Assembly: GCA_003240735.1 (NCBI GenBank)
Contig: QFNE01000001.1
Location: 62,001-126,000, forward strand
Direction: 5' to 3'
Source: Paracoccus denitrificans
GTDB taxonomy: Bacteria > Pseudomonadota > Alphaproteobacteria > Rhodobacterales > Rhodobacteraceae
DNA length: 64,000 nucleotides
Each line of letters opens with the position of its first letter. Position 1 is the first letter of the stretch. The notes under the pieces are model-generated. The model made no database searches, was not told the DNA's origin, and saw nothing but the letters and a program-made list of their open reading frames with translations. Below are positions 42,662-50,379 of this stretch, in pieces. A program made the translations under genes and the position numbers.

Positions 42662-43344
42662 TTGCGCCGCTGCGCGACGTAATCGCGGACCAACGCCGCG
42701 CGCCGGGGGCGAAAGCTGTGGCCACCAAGGGCCACGCTTTGGATTCGGGGAATATGGAACGTGCGGAAATCCTGCCGCAACTGACACCGCGCCAGCAGCA
42801 TCAGCGTGTTGTCGCTGTAGCTGATGCCAAGTGGCCAGACCTCTCGGGTCGTCTGGCGGTCGCGCAGGTCCAGATAGCCTAGGGTCAGGCTGACCTCTTC
42901 CCAACAGGCGCGGCGGATCAGGTCCAGATCGACATGGGCAGGCACAAGCGCACCGGCGGGCGGCGTAAAACTGCGCAGGATGGCGTGAATGGCCTGCTGC
43001 GCCTGTCGTTCCGGCAGCGTGGCGATAATCCGCGACAGTGCCCCTTCGCCCGCATCCGACAGAGATGGATCGCCCATGCCGCGCAACTGCGCCACGGCGA
43101 TCATCAGCGCCTCGATCTCCAGCCTTGAAAAGCTTTGCGGGGGCAGTGCCGGGTCCTCGGTCAGCCGGTATCCGACACCCGCTTCGCCGTCGATCAGGGC
43201 GCCGCCAGCGCGCAGCGTGGCGATGTCGCGGTAAAGCTGGCGCGGGGACACGCCGGTCTCGTCCGCCAACCGTGCCGCGGTCACCGGGGGCGGCAGGCGG
43301 CGCAGCGCGTCCACCAGGCGCATCAGGCGATCGGTTCGTGCCAT
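42613..43344 (-). CDS. YafY-type HTH/WYL-domain transcription regulator
   Basis: A 243-residue regulator: an N-terminal HTH of the HTH_11/DeoR type (MARTDRLMRLVDALRRLPPPVTAARLADETGVSPRQLYRDIATLRAGGA) and a C-terminal WYL domain (SLTLGYLDLRDRQTTREVWPLGISYSDNTLMLLARCQLRQDFRTFHIPRI is the corresponding region, with the central motif partly changed). It is divergent from a glutathione transferase gene and probably regulates it, a common pairing. ATG 43344 fits the family; upstream in-frame sequence to 43461 enters the divergent gene. The 3' end overlaps the aminotransferase gene tail-to-tail by 49 bp. Confidence 0.88.
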   Translation of the reverse strand: MARTDRLMRLVDALRRLPPPVTAARLADETGVSPRQLYRDIATLRAGGALIDGEAGVGYRLTEDPALPPQSFSRLEIEALMIAVAQLRGMGDPSLSDAGEGALSRIIATLPERQAQQAIHAILRSFTPPAGALVPAHVDLDLIRRACWEEVSLTLGYLDLRDRQTTREVWPLGISYSDNTLMLLARCQLRQDFRTFHIPRIQSVALGGHSFRPRRAALVRDYVAQRRNYAAKGEKIARDVSQP

Positions 43345-43421
43345 GCTGACAGGATCGGTCAGCAGGATCGCGCTATCAAGTCTTATCGACCAACCACACA
43401 CATGGATGACGGAGACCTGCA

Positions 43422-44033
43422 ATGCTGACCTTCTACCACGCGCCCTACAGCCGCTCGACACTGATCCAGACGCTGATCCACGAACTGGGCGACCCGGCCG
43501 AGATCGAAACCCGCATCGTCGCCATCAGGCGCGGCGACGGGTCAGGGCACGCCGATCCGGCGAACCCGCACCCCGAAGGCAAGGTACCTGTCCTGACCGA
43601 CGGCGACCACCTGATCCGCGAACGCGGCGCGATCATCCTGTATCTGACGGACCGGTTCTTCCAGTCGGGGTTGGGCCGTGGGATCGACGATCCGCAGCGC
43701 GGCCCCTATCTCAGCTGGCTTTTCTGGTATCAGGGCGTTCTGGAGCCGGTCCTGATGATCAACCACGCGGGCGGGCTGAATGACGAGCTGATCTACAGTT
43801 TTCGTGACCCGGCAACCGCAATTCAGCAGGTCGAGACTGCGTTGAAGGACGCCCCCTACCTGCTGGGACAGGAATATTCGGCAGCCGATCTGCTGGTCGC
43901 CAGCATCTTTGCGTTTCTGGGCGACGCGGTCCCGGTGCCGCCCACGGTCGCGGATTGGGTCGCGCGGTGTCAGGATCGTCCCGCTGTCCTCCGTTCCAAC
44001 GAAGAGGACGCGGCGCGCATGCAGGGCGCCTAG
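43422..44033 (+). CDS. Glutathione S-transferase family protein
   Basis: A 203-residue GST with a thioredoxin-like N-terminal domain (LTFYHAPYSRSTLIQTLIHELG, then HPEGKVPVLTDGDHLIRERGAIILYLTDRF, containing the cis-Pro and glutathione gamma-Glu site ERGA) and an all-helical C-terminal domain (PYLLGQEYSAADLLVASIF). It would conjugate or reduce electrophiles with glutathione in the cytoplasm. GAGACCTGCA before ATG 43422 is a modest ribosome site. It is divergent from the WYL regulator. Its last bases overlap the convergent NUDIX gene by 4 bp. Confidence 0.9.
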   Translation: MLTFYHAPYSRSTLIQTLIHELGDPAEIETRIVAIRRGDGSGHADPANPHPEGKVPVLTDGDHLIRERGAIILYLTDRFFQSGLGRGIDDPQRGPYLSWLFWYQGVLEPVLMINHAGGLNDELIYSFRDPATAIQQVETALKDAPYLLGQEYSAADLLVASIFAFLGDAVPVPPTVADWVARCQDRPAVLRSNEEDAARMQGA

Positions 44034-44479
44034 GTCAGGTCCGGCAAGGGGCGGCCCAGCATCTCGGCGACGATGGTGCGAAAATGCGGGACGGCCTGTG
44101 GGTTCGCGATGAAGTCATCGATGGGCATCAATGCCAGATCGCAGCCTTCGTCGCCCAGTCGCGCCCGGGCCGCCTCCTCCGGCGTCAGTTCGGCCAGATA
44201 GTACCACCCGATCCGCCCGGGGCGCAGCGTCGCCTCGCGCGGCTCGCCGCGCAGCAGGCGGTCAGGCAACAGGCGCAGGCCCGTTTCCTCGAATACCTCG
44301 CGCAGGGCGCAGTCTTCGGGCGACTCGCCTGGCTCGATTCCGCCGCCGGGCAGGTCCCACATGCCGGGCCACGGGATCGTCGGGATATCGTCCCGCCGCA
44401 TGACCAGAACCGATTCGCCGCAAATCAGAACGACCTTGGCCCCGACGACGCGCGGCTGGGCGGGTGCCGCATCAGTCAT
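44030..44479 (-). CDS. NUDIX hydrolase
   Basis: A 149-residue NUDIX protein. The Nudix box is GGIEPGESPEDCALREVFEETGLRL, split as G-x5-E-x7-REVFEETG, preceded by WDLPGG. It hydrolyses a nucleoside diphosphate linked to another group; the substrate is not evident, with ADP-ribose or oxidised nucleotides being possibilities. The frame is open to 44530, but ATG 44479 (MTDAAPAQPRVVGAKVVLICG) overlaps the end of the NfeD gene just upstream by 8 bp, indicating co-transcription with the NfeD/stomatin pair. Confidence 0.9.
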   Translation of the reverse strand: MTDAAPAQPRVVGAKVVLICGESVLVMRRDDIPTIPWPGMWDLPGGGIEPGESPEDCALREVFEETGLRLLPDRLLRGEPREATLRPGRIGWYYLAELTPEEAARARLGDEGCDLALMPIDDFIANPQAVPHFRTIVAEMLGRPLPDLT

Positions 44480-44747
44480 CGTTGATGTCGCGATGCCAGA
44501 CCCGCTGGGTGCCGCGCGATCCACGCGCAAACCGGCTTAGCAACAGCCACGCCACCCCGGACATCAGCGCCGTGATGACCAGCGCGGCCGGCAAGCTGCC
44601 GGTCCAGACCCCGACAAGGATCAGAACACCCATCGCCAGTGTCGAGAGGCCGATCCCCAGCAGCAACCAGCCCGGCAAAACCAGTTCGGCCAACGCGATC
44701 AAAAGCCCCGCAATGATCCACAGCCAACCGCTTCCCAACTGATCCAT
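44472..44747 (-). CDS. NfeD-like membrane protein (short form)
   Basis: A 91-residue protein with three or four membrane helices (WLWIIAGLLIALAELVLPGWLLLGIGL, LAMGVLILVGVW, LPAALVITALMSGVAWLLLS), the compact NfeD form lacking the long ClpP-like domain; the C-terminal OB-fold is only vestigial. Such proteins pair with SPFH/stomatin proteins, and the stomatin gene lies directly upstream by 4 bp. The pair is thought to organise membrane microdomains or regulate membrane proteolysis. ATG 44747 is chosen because earlier sequence lies within the stomatin gene. Confidence 0.82.
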   Translation of the reverse strand: MDQLGSGWLWIIAGLLIALAELVLPGWLLLGIGLSTLAMGVLILVGVWTGSLPAALVITALMSGVAWLLLSRFARGSRGTQRVWHRDINDD

Positions 44748-44751
44748 CCGA

Positions 44752-45627
44752 TCAGCTCCTGCGACCCAGCAGGCTCGCTGCGTCGCGGAAGGCATCCAGA
44801 ACCGACGTCGGCAGCAGAACGGTCTGCTTGCCCGGACCGTGGCCAACGGTGGAAACAGCCTCCACCTGCTTCATGGCGATCTGATACTGCGCGGCCTCGA
44901 TCCCGCCCTTGGCAATCGCCTCGGACAGGGTTGACGTGGCATACGCCTCGGCGTCGGCCAGAATGCGGCGCGCCTTGGCCTGCTGTTCGGCGGCATAAAG
45001 ATCCCCGTCAGCGGCCAGTTCCACGGCGCGGCGCTTGCCCTCGGCCTCTGTCACCTGCGCACGGCGCGCACGTTCGGCGTTCAGCTGCTGCAGCATGGCG
45101 GCGCGGGTGGCGGCGTCCAGATTGACGTCCAAAATCTCGGCGCGCGTGACCTCGATCCCCCAGTCGTCGACGATGTTGGCCAGCGATTCCTGAATGCGCT
45201 CTATCAGCTGAGCGCGGTTCGACTGAACCTGATCCAGCTCCATCATGCCGATTTCCGACCGGACGATCCCGGCGACGGTGGTGGCAATGGCGGCGTCCAC
45301 GTCACGGATGCGATAGACGGTCTTTTCCGGTTCGAGTATGCGATAGAAGACCGAGCTGTCGACCTGAACCAGCACGTTGTCACGCGTGATCGCGTCCTGC
45401 TTGTTGGTCGGCAGCTGGCGTTCCAGAATGGAAATGCGGTGCCGCACCCGATCCAGAAACGGCACGGTGAAGTTGATGCCGGGTCCAAGGACGGTGCGCA
45501 GGCGGCCAAGGCGCTCGACCACATACTTCTCGGACTGCGGCACGATCCGGACGGCGCTGGATATGGCCAAGACCACGACCACCGCCAGAATGATCAGGGC
45601 CAGGTTCTGGGTCAGAAAATCTTCCAT
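44752..45627 (-). CDS. Stomatin/paraslipin-like SPFH-domain protein (QmcA-type)
   Basis: A 291-residue SPFH/band 7 protein: one N-terminal membrane helix (LALIILAVVVVLAISSAV), then the SPFH domain starting VRIVPQSEKYVVERLGRLRTVLGPGINFTVPFLDRV. A long Ala/Glu/Arg-rich coiled coil (LNAERARRAQVTEAEGKRRAVELAADG) precedes the C-terminus. ATG 45627 is supported by AAAGGA with a 5-base gap; the upstream ATG at 45633 overlaps that site. It assembles into membrane-bound oligomers and works with the NfeD-like protein encoded next. NfeD and NUDIX genes follow in the same operon. Confidence 0.9.
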   Translation of the reverse strand: MEDFLTQNLALIILAVVVVLAISSAVRIVPQSEKYVVERLGRLRTVLGPGINFTVPFLDRVRHRISILERQLPTNKQDAITRDNVLVQVDSSVFYRILEPEKTVYRIRDVDAAIATTVAGIVRSEIGMMELDQVQSNRAQLIERIQESLANIVDDWGIEVTRAEILDVNLDAATRAAMLQQLNAERARRAQVTEAEGKRRAVELAADGDLYAAEQQAKARRILADAEAYATSTLSEAIAKGGIEAAQYQIAMKQVEAVSTVGHGPGKQTVLLPTSVLDAFRDAASLLGRRS

Positions 45628-45648
45628 AAGCATCCTTTCGCGTCGATC

Positions 45649-46557
45649 TTACTCTGCTGCCACGGCAGCAAGGTCGTTGCCGGATTGATCCAGCTGGTCT
45701 GCCATGCGAGCAAAGACGTGGCGCATCCGCGCCGCGATCTGACCCAACCCCGTATGCGGGACCACCCGCAGTTCGTCCATATACAGCGTTCGGTCGATTT
45801 CCAGTTGCAAGGCATGGCGTCCCGCCGACGGACGGCCATAGCGCGCAAGGATATGCGCCCCGGCGAAGGGCGAATTCATGCGCATCCGGAATGCGCCTGT
45901 CTGGGCATCGCCCGCCCGCAGGCTGCCGGACAAGGCGGCGGTGATCTCGGGGGCGGATGATCGCCCGTTCAGATCACCCAGCACCAGTTCCGGCAACGGG
46001 TGGCCCAGATGGGTCAGCGCATCACGCGGCATCGAATGCAGATCGATCAGGACGGCGTGCCCGAATTGCTCTACGGCATCTGCCATCAGGGCCTGCAGCT
46101 TGACGTGATAGGGTGTCCAGAACGCGGCTACGCGGGCGCGCGCGTCATCGACAGAAATTGCCGCGGCGCGAATCGCGCGACCCTGCCCTACCACGCGCGG
46201 CACGACGCCCAAGCCAGACATCGCGCGCGCCGAACAATTCGTGCGACCCAGACCCGCAACGGTGACGGGGTCCAGATCATCTTCGGCACGGTTCAGATCG
46301 ATCAGCGCGCGGGGCGCGGTCGCCGTCAGGACGACCGCGCCTGCACCAAGGGCCTGCGCGGCCAGATGATCGACAAATGCGTCTTCCGACGATCGCAGCT
46401 GCACCATGGGCAGCTGTGATTCGGCGACGAACCACGCGGGATAGTCGCGCCCGGAATGGGGCGACGCGACGATCAGGCCCGCCCGCCAGACCGTCGGGCG
46501 CAAAAGCCGGAAAGGCGGGGCGGGACCGTCTGCCGTGATACGTTCGAAACCCGTCAT
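45649..46557 (-). CDS. N-formylglutamate amidohydrolase family protein
   Basis: A 302-residue member of the N-formylglutamate amidohydrolase (FGase) family. Motifs: LIVASPHSGRDYP with the metal-binding region, SSEDAFVDHLAAQALGAGA, ALIDLNRAEDDLDP, ILIDLHSMP-like VLIDLHSMPRDAL and HALQLEIDRTLYMDE. The family releases glutamate and formate from N-formylglutamate, the last step of one histidine degradation route; no other hut genes are nearby, so a related amidase role is possible. It starts 145 bp upstream of the divergent tRNA-Val and ends 21 bp before the stomatin gene. Confidence 0.9.
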   Translation of the reverse strand: MTGFERITADGPAPPFRLLRPTVWRAGLIVASPHSGRDYPAWFVAESQLPMVQLRSSEDAFVDHLAAQALGAGAVVLTATAPRALIDLNRAEDDLDPVTVAGLGRTNCSARAMSGLGVVPRVVGQGRAIRAAAISVDDARARVAAFWTPYHVKLQALMADAVEQFGHAVLIDLHSMPRDALTHLGHPLPELVLGDLNGRSSAPEITAALSGSLRAGDAQTGAFRMRMNSPFAGAHILARYGRPSAGRHALQLEIDRTLYMDELRVVPHTGLGQIAARMRHVFARMADQLDQSGNDLAAVAAE

Positions 46558-46622
46558 TTGCTGCCTCAGAGACGTCCGTCACACCCTAACGTTGCGACTG
46601 CAAAAAGCCAGCGCCAACCCAC

Positions 46623-46651
46623 TTGCGCGGACCAAACACTGCCTATATAGA
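46623..46651 (+). promoter_or_regulatory. Probable tRNA-Val promoter
   Basis: TTGCGC (46623-46628), 17-bp spacer and TATAGA (46646-46651). The -35 region CTTGCGCGGACC is nearly identical to that before the tRNA-Gly gene. Confidence 0.5.
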
Positions 46652-46702
46652 CACGCGGACCAATGCGGCGTCGGGGTCTTGTTCCCGAAATCACGTTGGT
46701 AC

Positions 46703-46777
46703 GGGCGGTTAGCTCAGCGGTAGAGCACTACGTTGACATCGTAGTGGCCACTGGTTCGATCCCAGTACCGCCCACCA
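46703..46777 (+). tRNA. tRNA-Val (anticodon GAC)
   Basis: Acceptor GGGCGGT (46703-46709) pairs with ACCGCCC (46767-46773), the D-arm is AGCTCAGCGGTAGAGC, the anticodon stem-loop CTACG-TTGACAT-CGTAG gives anticodon GAC, and the T-arm contains GGTTCGATCCC. Discriminator A is followed by an encoded CCA. It decodes GUC and GUU valine codons. A GC-rich hairpin and rpmJ follow. Confidence 0.96.
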
Positions 46778-46787
46778 TGAATTCGCC

Positions 46788-46813
46788 GCCCCCGGCATTG
46801 TTCGGGGGCATTT
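46788..46813 (+). terminator. Hairpin after tRNA-Val
   Basis: GCCCCCG (46788-46794) and CGGGGGC (46803-46809) form a 7-bp GC stem with an 8-base loop, followed by ATTTC. A likely terminator for the tRNA transcript, though the T-tail is weak. Confidence 0.55.
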
Positions 46814-46858
46814 CAGTTTCAAGGCGCAACTCGCGAGCGCCGAAGAGGAGAGAGACCG

Positions 46859-46984
46859 ATGAAGGTTCGCAACTCGCTGCGTTCGCTGAAAGAGCGTCAC
46901 CGGGACTGTCAGATCGTGCGCCGCAAAGGCCGCGTCTATGTCATCAACAAGACCCAGCGTCGTTTCAAGGCCCGTCAGGGCTGA
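46859..46984 (+). CDS. rpmJ: 50S ribosomal protein L36
   Basis: A 41-residue protein starting MKVRNSLRSLKERHRDCQIV and ending NKTQRRFKARQG, clearly L36. It belongs to the longer zinc-independent form: only one cysteine remains and the usual C-x2-C...C...H zinc site is lost. A strong GAAGAGGAGAG ribosome site precedes ATG 46859, and a strong terminator follows. It binds 23S rRNA in the large subunit. It is monocistronic, next to tRNA-Val. Confidence 0.95.
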   Translation: MKVRNSLRSLKERHRDCQIVRRKGRVYVINKTQRRFKARQG

Positions 46985-47007
46985 GGCGTTCGCCAGTCTG
47001 ATGAATG

Positions 47008-47042
47008 AAAACCGCCCGGTCCTGTGACCGGGCGGTTTTTTT
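47008..47042 (+). terminator. Strong intrinsic terminator after rpmJ
   Basis: AAAACCGCCCGGTC (47008-47021) and GACCGGGCGGTTTT (47026-47039) make a 14-bp stem with a CTGT loop ending in an uninterrupted T-run. Confidence 0.92.
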
Positions 47043-47142
47043 GTCTGTGGCCTTCCCACGCGTTTCAGGAGTGCAGTCAGGCGAAGTTTGGAATGCGCAG
47101 ACCCGGCGTTGGCTGCTTTGCCGGGTCTGATCTCAAGACGCC

Positions 47143-48198
47143 TTACCGGCGTTGGCTGCGAATCTGGCGATACTGATCCGCGTCCAGATAACCGGTCGCG
47201 CGGAATCCATTATCACCCTGCCACTTCTTCATTGCCTGCCGCGTGCCATAGCCAAACGTGCCTGCCGTCTCTTGCGTATCATAGCCAAGGGCGACCAGCT
47301 TTTTTTGAACTTCCACCCGCTCGGAGCGGCCAAGGCCCAAGAGCCGCTCTTCGTCAGCTGCGGGGTCCGAGGCCGAGTTGGACGACGACGATCCGCGCCC
47401 CACTGCATCCTCATGCAGAGTCCGAACCGTTGCCGACGTCAGATAGCCGGTCTGGCTTAGCCCCTTGGATTGCTGCCAACCGCGGATCGCATTGCGCGTC
47501 CCCGAACCGAACAACCCGTCAGGGCTCCCCGCATTGAACCCAAGCGTGTTCAGGTCACGCTGCGCCTGTGTGCGCTGCTCACGCGAAAGCTGGGCTGCCA
47601 GTTCACCCTGAACGCCGGTGGTCCCGCCGGTCGAGGTTTGGTTCGACGACTGTCCACTCGCACCCGACAGCAATGTCTGCGCCTGTGCGCGCGTCAGATA
47701 TCCGGTTGCGGAAAAGCCGGACGCGCTCTGCCACTGGGCAATCGCGTTCCGGGTGCCTTGACCGAATGCGCCATCCAGACCGCCCCGGTAATACCCACGA
47801 TCCGACAACCGCGCCTGAATAGCGATCCGGTCCGAACGGCTGAGCGAGGCTTCGGAATTGGCCGCGCTCGACCCGGCATTGGCGTTCCCGCCCACCGGGC
47901 GGGTCCCGGAGTTGTTCTGCTGCTGAAGGTTCGTGCCTTCCTGAATGGCATTCAGCCGTTGACGCGCGCTGTTGACGTAAGACCCGCGAGGATAGCGATC
48001 CAGGTAGTTGCGATAAGATGACGCGGTGTTCTGCTGAACCATCGCGTTCCAATAGGCCTGTTCCTGCTGCGCCTCTTGCTGCTCCAGCGTCGCGCGGGCG
48101 ATGCCCTTGACGATATCGCCCAGATCCTGGGCTTGCGTGGCAGGCGCCACGGCAAGCAAAGCTGCGGCCAGCGCCGCCGAGATTCCGATTTTGACCAT
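47143..48198 (-). CDS. Secreted protein with three peptidoglycan-binding domains
   Basis: A 351-residue exported protein with signal peptide MVKIGISAALAAALLAVAPATQAQ. A helical Gln/Ala-rich segment (40-90) contains YWNAMVQQNTASSYRNYLDRYPRGSYVNSARQRL, a pattern like the SPOR/caspase-associated repeat. It precedes three PG_binding_1 modules: near 120-172 (IQARLSDRGYYRGGLDGAFG), 198-245 (LNTLGFNAGSPDGLFG) and 290-348 (LVALGYDTQETAGTFG). Each ends in a GYLT or GYLD element. No catalytic domain is seen, so it probably anchors or senses the murein in the periplasm. It lies 32 bp after the PaaK-like gene but may be separately expressed. Confidence 0.85.
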   Translation of the reverse strand: MVKIGISAALAAALLAVAPATQAQDLGDIVKGIARATLEQQEAQQEQAYWNAMVQQNTASSYRNYLDRYPRGSYVNSARQRLNAIQEGTNLQQQNNSGTRPVGGNANAGSSAANSEASLSRSDRIAIQARLSDRGYYRGGLDGAFGQGTRNAIAQWQSASGFSATGYLTRAQAQTLLSGASGQSSNQTSTGGTTGVQGELAAQLSREQRTQAQRDLNTLGFNAGSPDGLFGSGTRNAIRGWQQSKGLSQTGYLTSATVRTLHEDAVGRGSSSSNSASDPAADEERLLGLGRSERVEVQKKLVALGYDTQETAGTFGYGTRQAMKKWQGDNGFRATGYLDADQYRQIRSQRR

Positions 48199-48230
48199 TG
48201 GCCAATCCCCTTCAGGTTTGACCGGACAGA

Positions 48231-49454
48231 TCAGTCATATGTGCGCCGGTCCTCGATCACCATACCATCGTTGGGCAGGGTGCCCGGCGCGACCAATTCC
48301 ACCCGGCCTTTCAGCTTCAGTGCCTCAAACACTGATCCTTCATATAATTCCGGGTCTTGCGATTGGGTTTCCAATCGAACGGTCATCACGTCCATTTCAC
48401 CGACGCGATCGGCGATGATACGCGCACGTGATATGTCCGGATGACGCGCTACCAGTTGGGCGACCTGTTCGGGACGCACGAACATCCCCTTGATCTTGGT
48501 CGTCTGGTCAGCCCGTCCCATCCAGCCCTTGATCCGGGTGTTCGTACGACCGCACGGGCTGATGCCCGGCATCACCGCCGACAGATCGCCGGTGGCAAAG
48601 CGGATCAGCGGATAATCGGGGTTCAGGGTCGTGACGACGATCTCCCCCACCTCGCCATCCGGGACCGGGTCGCCGGTGCCGGGGCGCACGATTTCGACGA
48701 TCACGCCTTCATCGACGATCATCCCCTCCATCGCCGGCGTTTCATAGGCAATCAGGCCCAGATCGGCGGTGGCATAGCATTGAAGCGTCGCAATCCCCCG
48801 ATCCGCGTAAAGCTGGCGCAGGCTGGGAAACAGGGCGCCGCCCGACACCACCGCGCGGGTGAAGGACACAGGCAAGCCCAGCGCATCGGCCTTGTCCAGA
48901 ATGACCTTCAGATAATCCGGCGTCCCGGCATAGCATGTCGTGCCCACGTCAACGGCGGCGCGCACCTGCAGTTCGGTCTGCCCGGTCCCCGCAGGCAGGA
49001 CCGCCGCACCGACGGCACGCCCCGCGCTTTCGAACATCATGCCCGCAGGGGTCAGATGATACCCAAAGCAGTTCTGAACGATGTCGCCCGGACCAACCCC
49101 CGCAGCATGACAGAATCGGCCCAGCCGCCACCAGTCGTGGCTCACACGACCCGGTTCATAGATCGGACCGGGCGACTGGAAGATATGGTCGAAGTCATGC
49201 GCAGGGCGGGTCGTGAACCCGCCGAAAGGTGGGGATTTTGCCTGCGCCTTTGCGAGTTCGGATTTGCGGATGACCGGCAGCCGCGCCAGATCGGCACGGG
49301 TGGTCACATCGCCCGCCTCGACCCCCGCCAGCATGGCGGCCAGCCCGGGTGCGCGCTTGGCGTGACCGATGGCGCGTCCCAGCGCCCCGGCCAGATCCGC
49401 TGCGCGTTGGTCTGTGCTGCGGGTCTCCAGATCGTCGTAGTATCCACCCATCAT
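48231..49454 (-). CDS. PaaK-like adenylate-forming enzyme with atypical phosphate loop
   Basis: A 407-residue protein resembling phenylacetate-CoA ligases. The N-terminal YYDDLETRSTDQRAADLAGALGRAIGHAKRAPG and LARLPVIRKSEL fit the family, as do TCYAGTPDYLKVILDKA, LQCYATADLGLIAYE (A5-like) and the C-terminal hinge WMGRADQTTKIKGMFVRPEQVAQL. The canonical SSGTTGKP phosphate loop is replaced at residues 93-103 by QSPGPIYEPGR, so ATP-dependent ligation is doubtful or mechanistically altered. It overlaps the LivF-type ATPase gene by 4 bp, at the end of a Liv-type importer operon. The substrate is unknown; an aromatic or other carboxylate brought in by the importer is the natural inference. Confidence 0.8.
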   Translation of the reverse strand: MMGGYYDDLETRSTDQRAADLAGALGRAIGHAKRAPGLAAMLAGVEAGDVTTRADLARLPVIRKSELAKAQAKSPPFGGFTTRPAHDFDHIFQSPGPIYEPGRVSHDWWRLGRFCHAAGVGPGDIVQNCFGYHLTPAGMMFESAGRAVGAAVLPAGTGQTELQVRAAVDVGTTCYAGTPDYLKVILDKADALGLPVSFTRAVVSGGALFPSLRQLYADRGIATLQCYATADLGLIAYETPAMEGMIVDEGVIVEIVRPGTGDPVPDGEVGEIVVTTLNPDYPLIRFATGDLSAVMPGISPCGRTNTRIKGWMGRADQTTKIKGMFVRPEQVAQLVARHPDISRARIIADRVGEMDVMTVRLETQSQDPELYEGSVFEALKLKGRVELVAPGTLPNDGMVIEDRRTYD

Positions 49455-50299
49455 GCCAACCAGCGCTTGCGGCGGCGATAGCTGCGCACGTCGCGAAAGC
49501 TTTTGCGGCCTTCGTCCGACATGCCTAGGTAGAATTCCTTGACGTCCGGGTTTTCGCGCAGCGCATCCGCCGCGCCATCCATCACCACGCGCCCGTTTTC
49601 CAGGATATACCCGTAATGGGCATAGCGCAGCGCGACGTTGGTGTTCTGCTCAGCCAGCAGGAACGACACCCCCTCGCCTTCGTTCACGGCCTTCACGATC
49701 TGGAAGATCTGCTCGACCAGTTGCGGGGCCAGCCCCATCGACGGCTCATCCAGCAGGATCGTTTCAGGGCGGCTCATCAGCGCGCGCCCCATGGCGACCA
49801 TCTGCTGCTCACCGCCCGAGGTATAGCCTGCCTGCGATTTCCGCCGTTCACGCAAGCGCGGGAAATAGTCATAGACCATCTCCAGATCGCGCTTGATCGC
49901 GGCCTGCCCGTCGTTGCGGGTATAGGCGCCGGTCAGCAGGTTTTCCTCGACCGTCAGGTGTTCGAAACAGTGCCGCCCTTCCATCACCTGAATGACGCCC
50001 CGCTTGACCAGCGCGGCGGGGTCCAGCTTGCCCACATTCTCGCCACGATAGAGGACCGAGCCCTTCGTGACCTCGCCCCGCTCGGATGCAAGCAGGTTCG
50101 AAATAGCCTTCAGTGTCGTCGTCTTGCCGGCACCGTTGCCACCCAGAAGCGCCGTGATCCCACCCTTGGGGACCGACAGGCTGACGCCTTTGAGCACCAG
50201 AATGACGTGGTTGTAGATGACTTCGATATTGTTCACTTCCAGCAGGGTTTCCCCTGCCTGGGCAGGTCTGGTCGTGGGTTCGGGTTGGGTGTCAAGCAT
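49451..50299 (-). CDS. Branched-chain-type ABC importer ATPase (LivF-like)
   Basis: A 282-residue LivF-type ATPase: Walker A LGGNGAGKTT, Q-loop-containing region HCFEHLTVEENLLTGAY, signature YTSGGEQQMVAMGRALM and Walker B TILLDEPSMGLAP. The C-terminal extension of about 35 residues (GMSDEGRKSFRDVRSYRRRKRW) is longer than in E. coli LivF and very basic. It sits between the binding protein and the PaaK-like gene, separated from the binding protein by a GC-rich hairpin. It powers uptake with the LivG-like ATPase. Confidence 0.92.
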   Translation of the reverse strand: MLDTQPEPTTRPAQAGETLLEVNNIEVIYNHVILVLKGVSLSVPKGGITALLGGNGAGKTTTLKAISNLLASERGEVTKGSVLYRGENVGKLDPAALVKRGVIQVMEGRHCFEHLTVEENLLTGAYTRNDGQAAIKRDLEMVYDYFPRLRERRKSQAGYTSGGEQQMVAMGRALMSRPETILLDEPSMGLAPQLVEQIFQIVKAVNEGEGVSFLLAEQNTNVALRYAHYGYILENGRVVMDGAADALRENPDVKEFYLGMSDEGRKSFRDVRSYRRRKRWLA

Positions 50300-50333
50300 C
50301 GCACGTCTCCGAAAAATTCGGCCTGTCGGAATA

Positions 50334-50356
50334 CCCCGGCGGACACGCCGCCGGGG
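50334..50356 (-). terminator. GC stem-loop between binding-protein and LivF-like genes
   Basis: CCCCGGCGG (50334-50342) and CCGCCGGGG (50348-50356) form a perfect 9-bp stem with a 5-base loop and no T-run. Such hairpins after binding-protein genes often act as partial terminators or block 3' decay, giving more binding protein than transporter. Confidence 0.5.
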
Positions 50357-50379
50357 TCAATCGGCCAATCTACGCAGGC

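Noticed and set aside
46663..47001. A 112-codon frame covering tRNA-Val and rpmJ
   Set aside because: It runs through a tRNA and is out of frame with the clearly real L36 gene.
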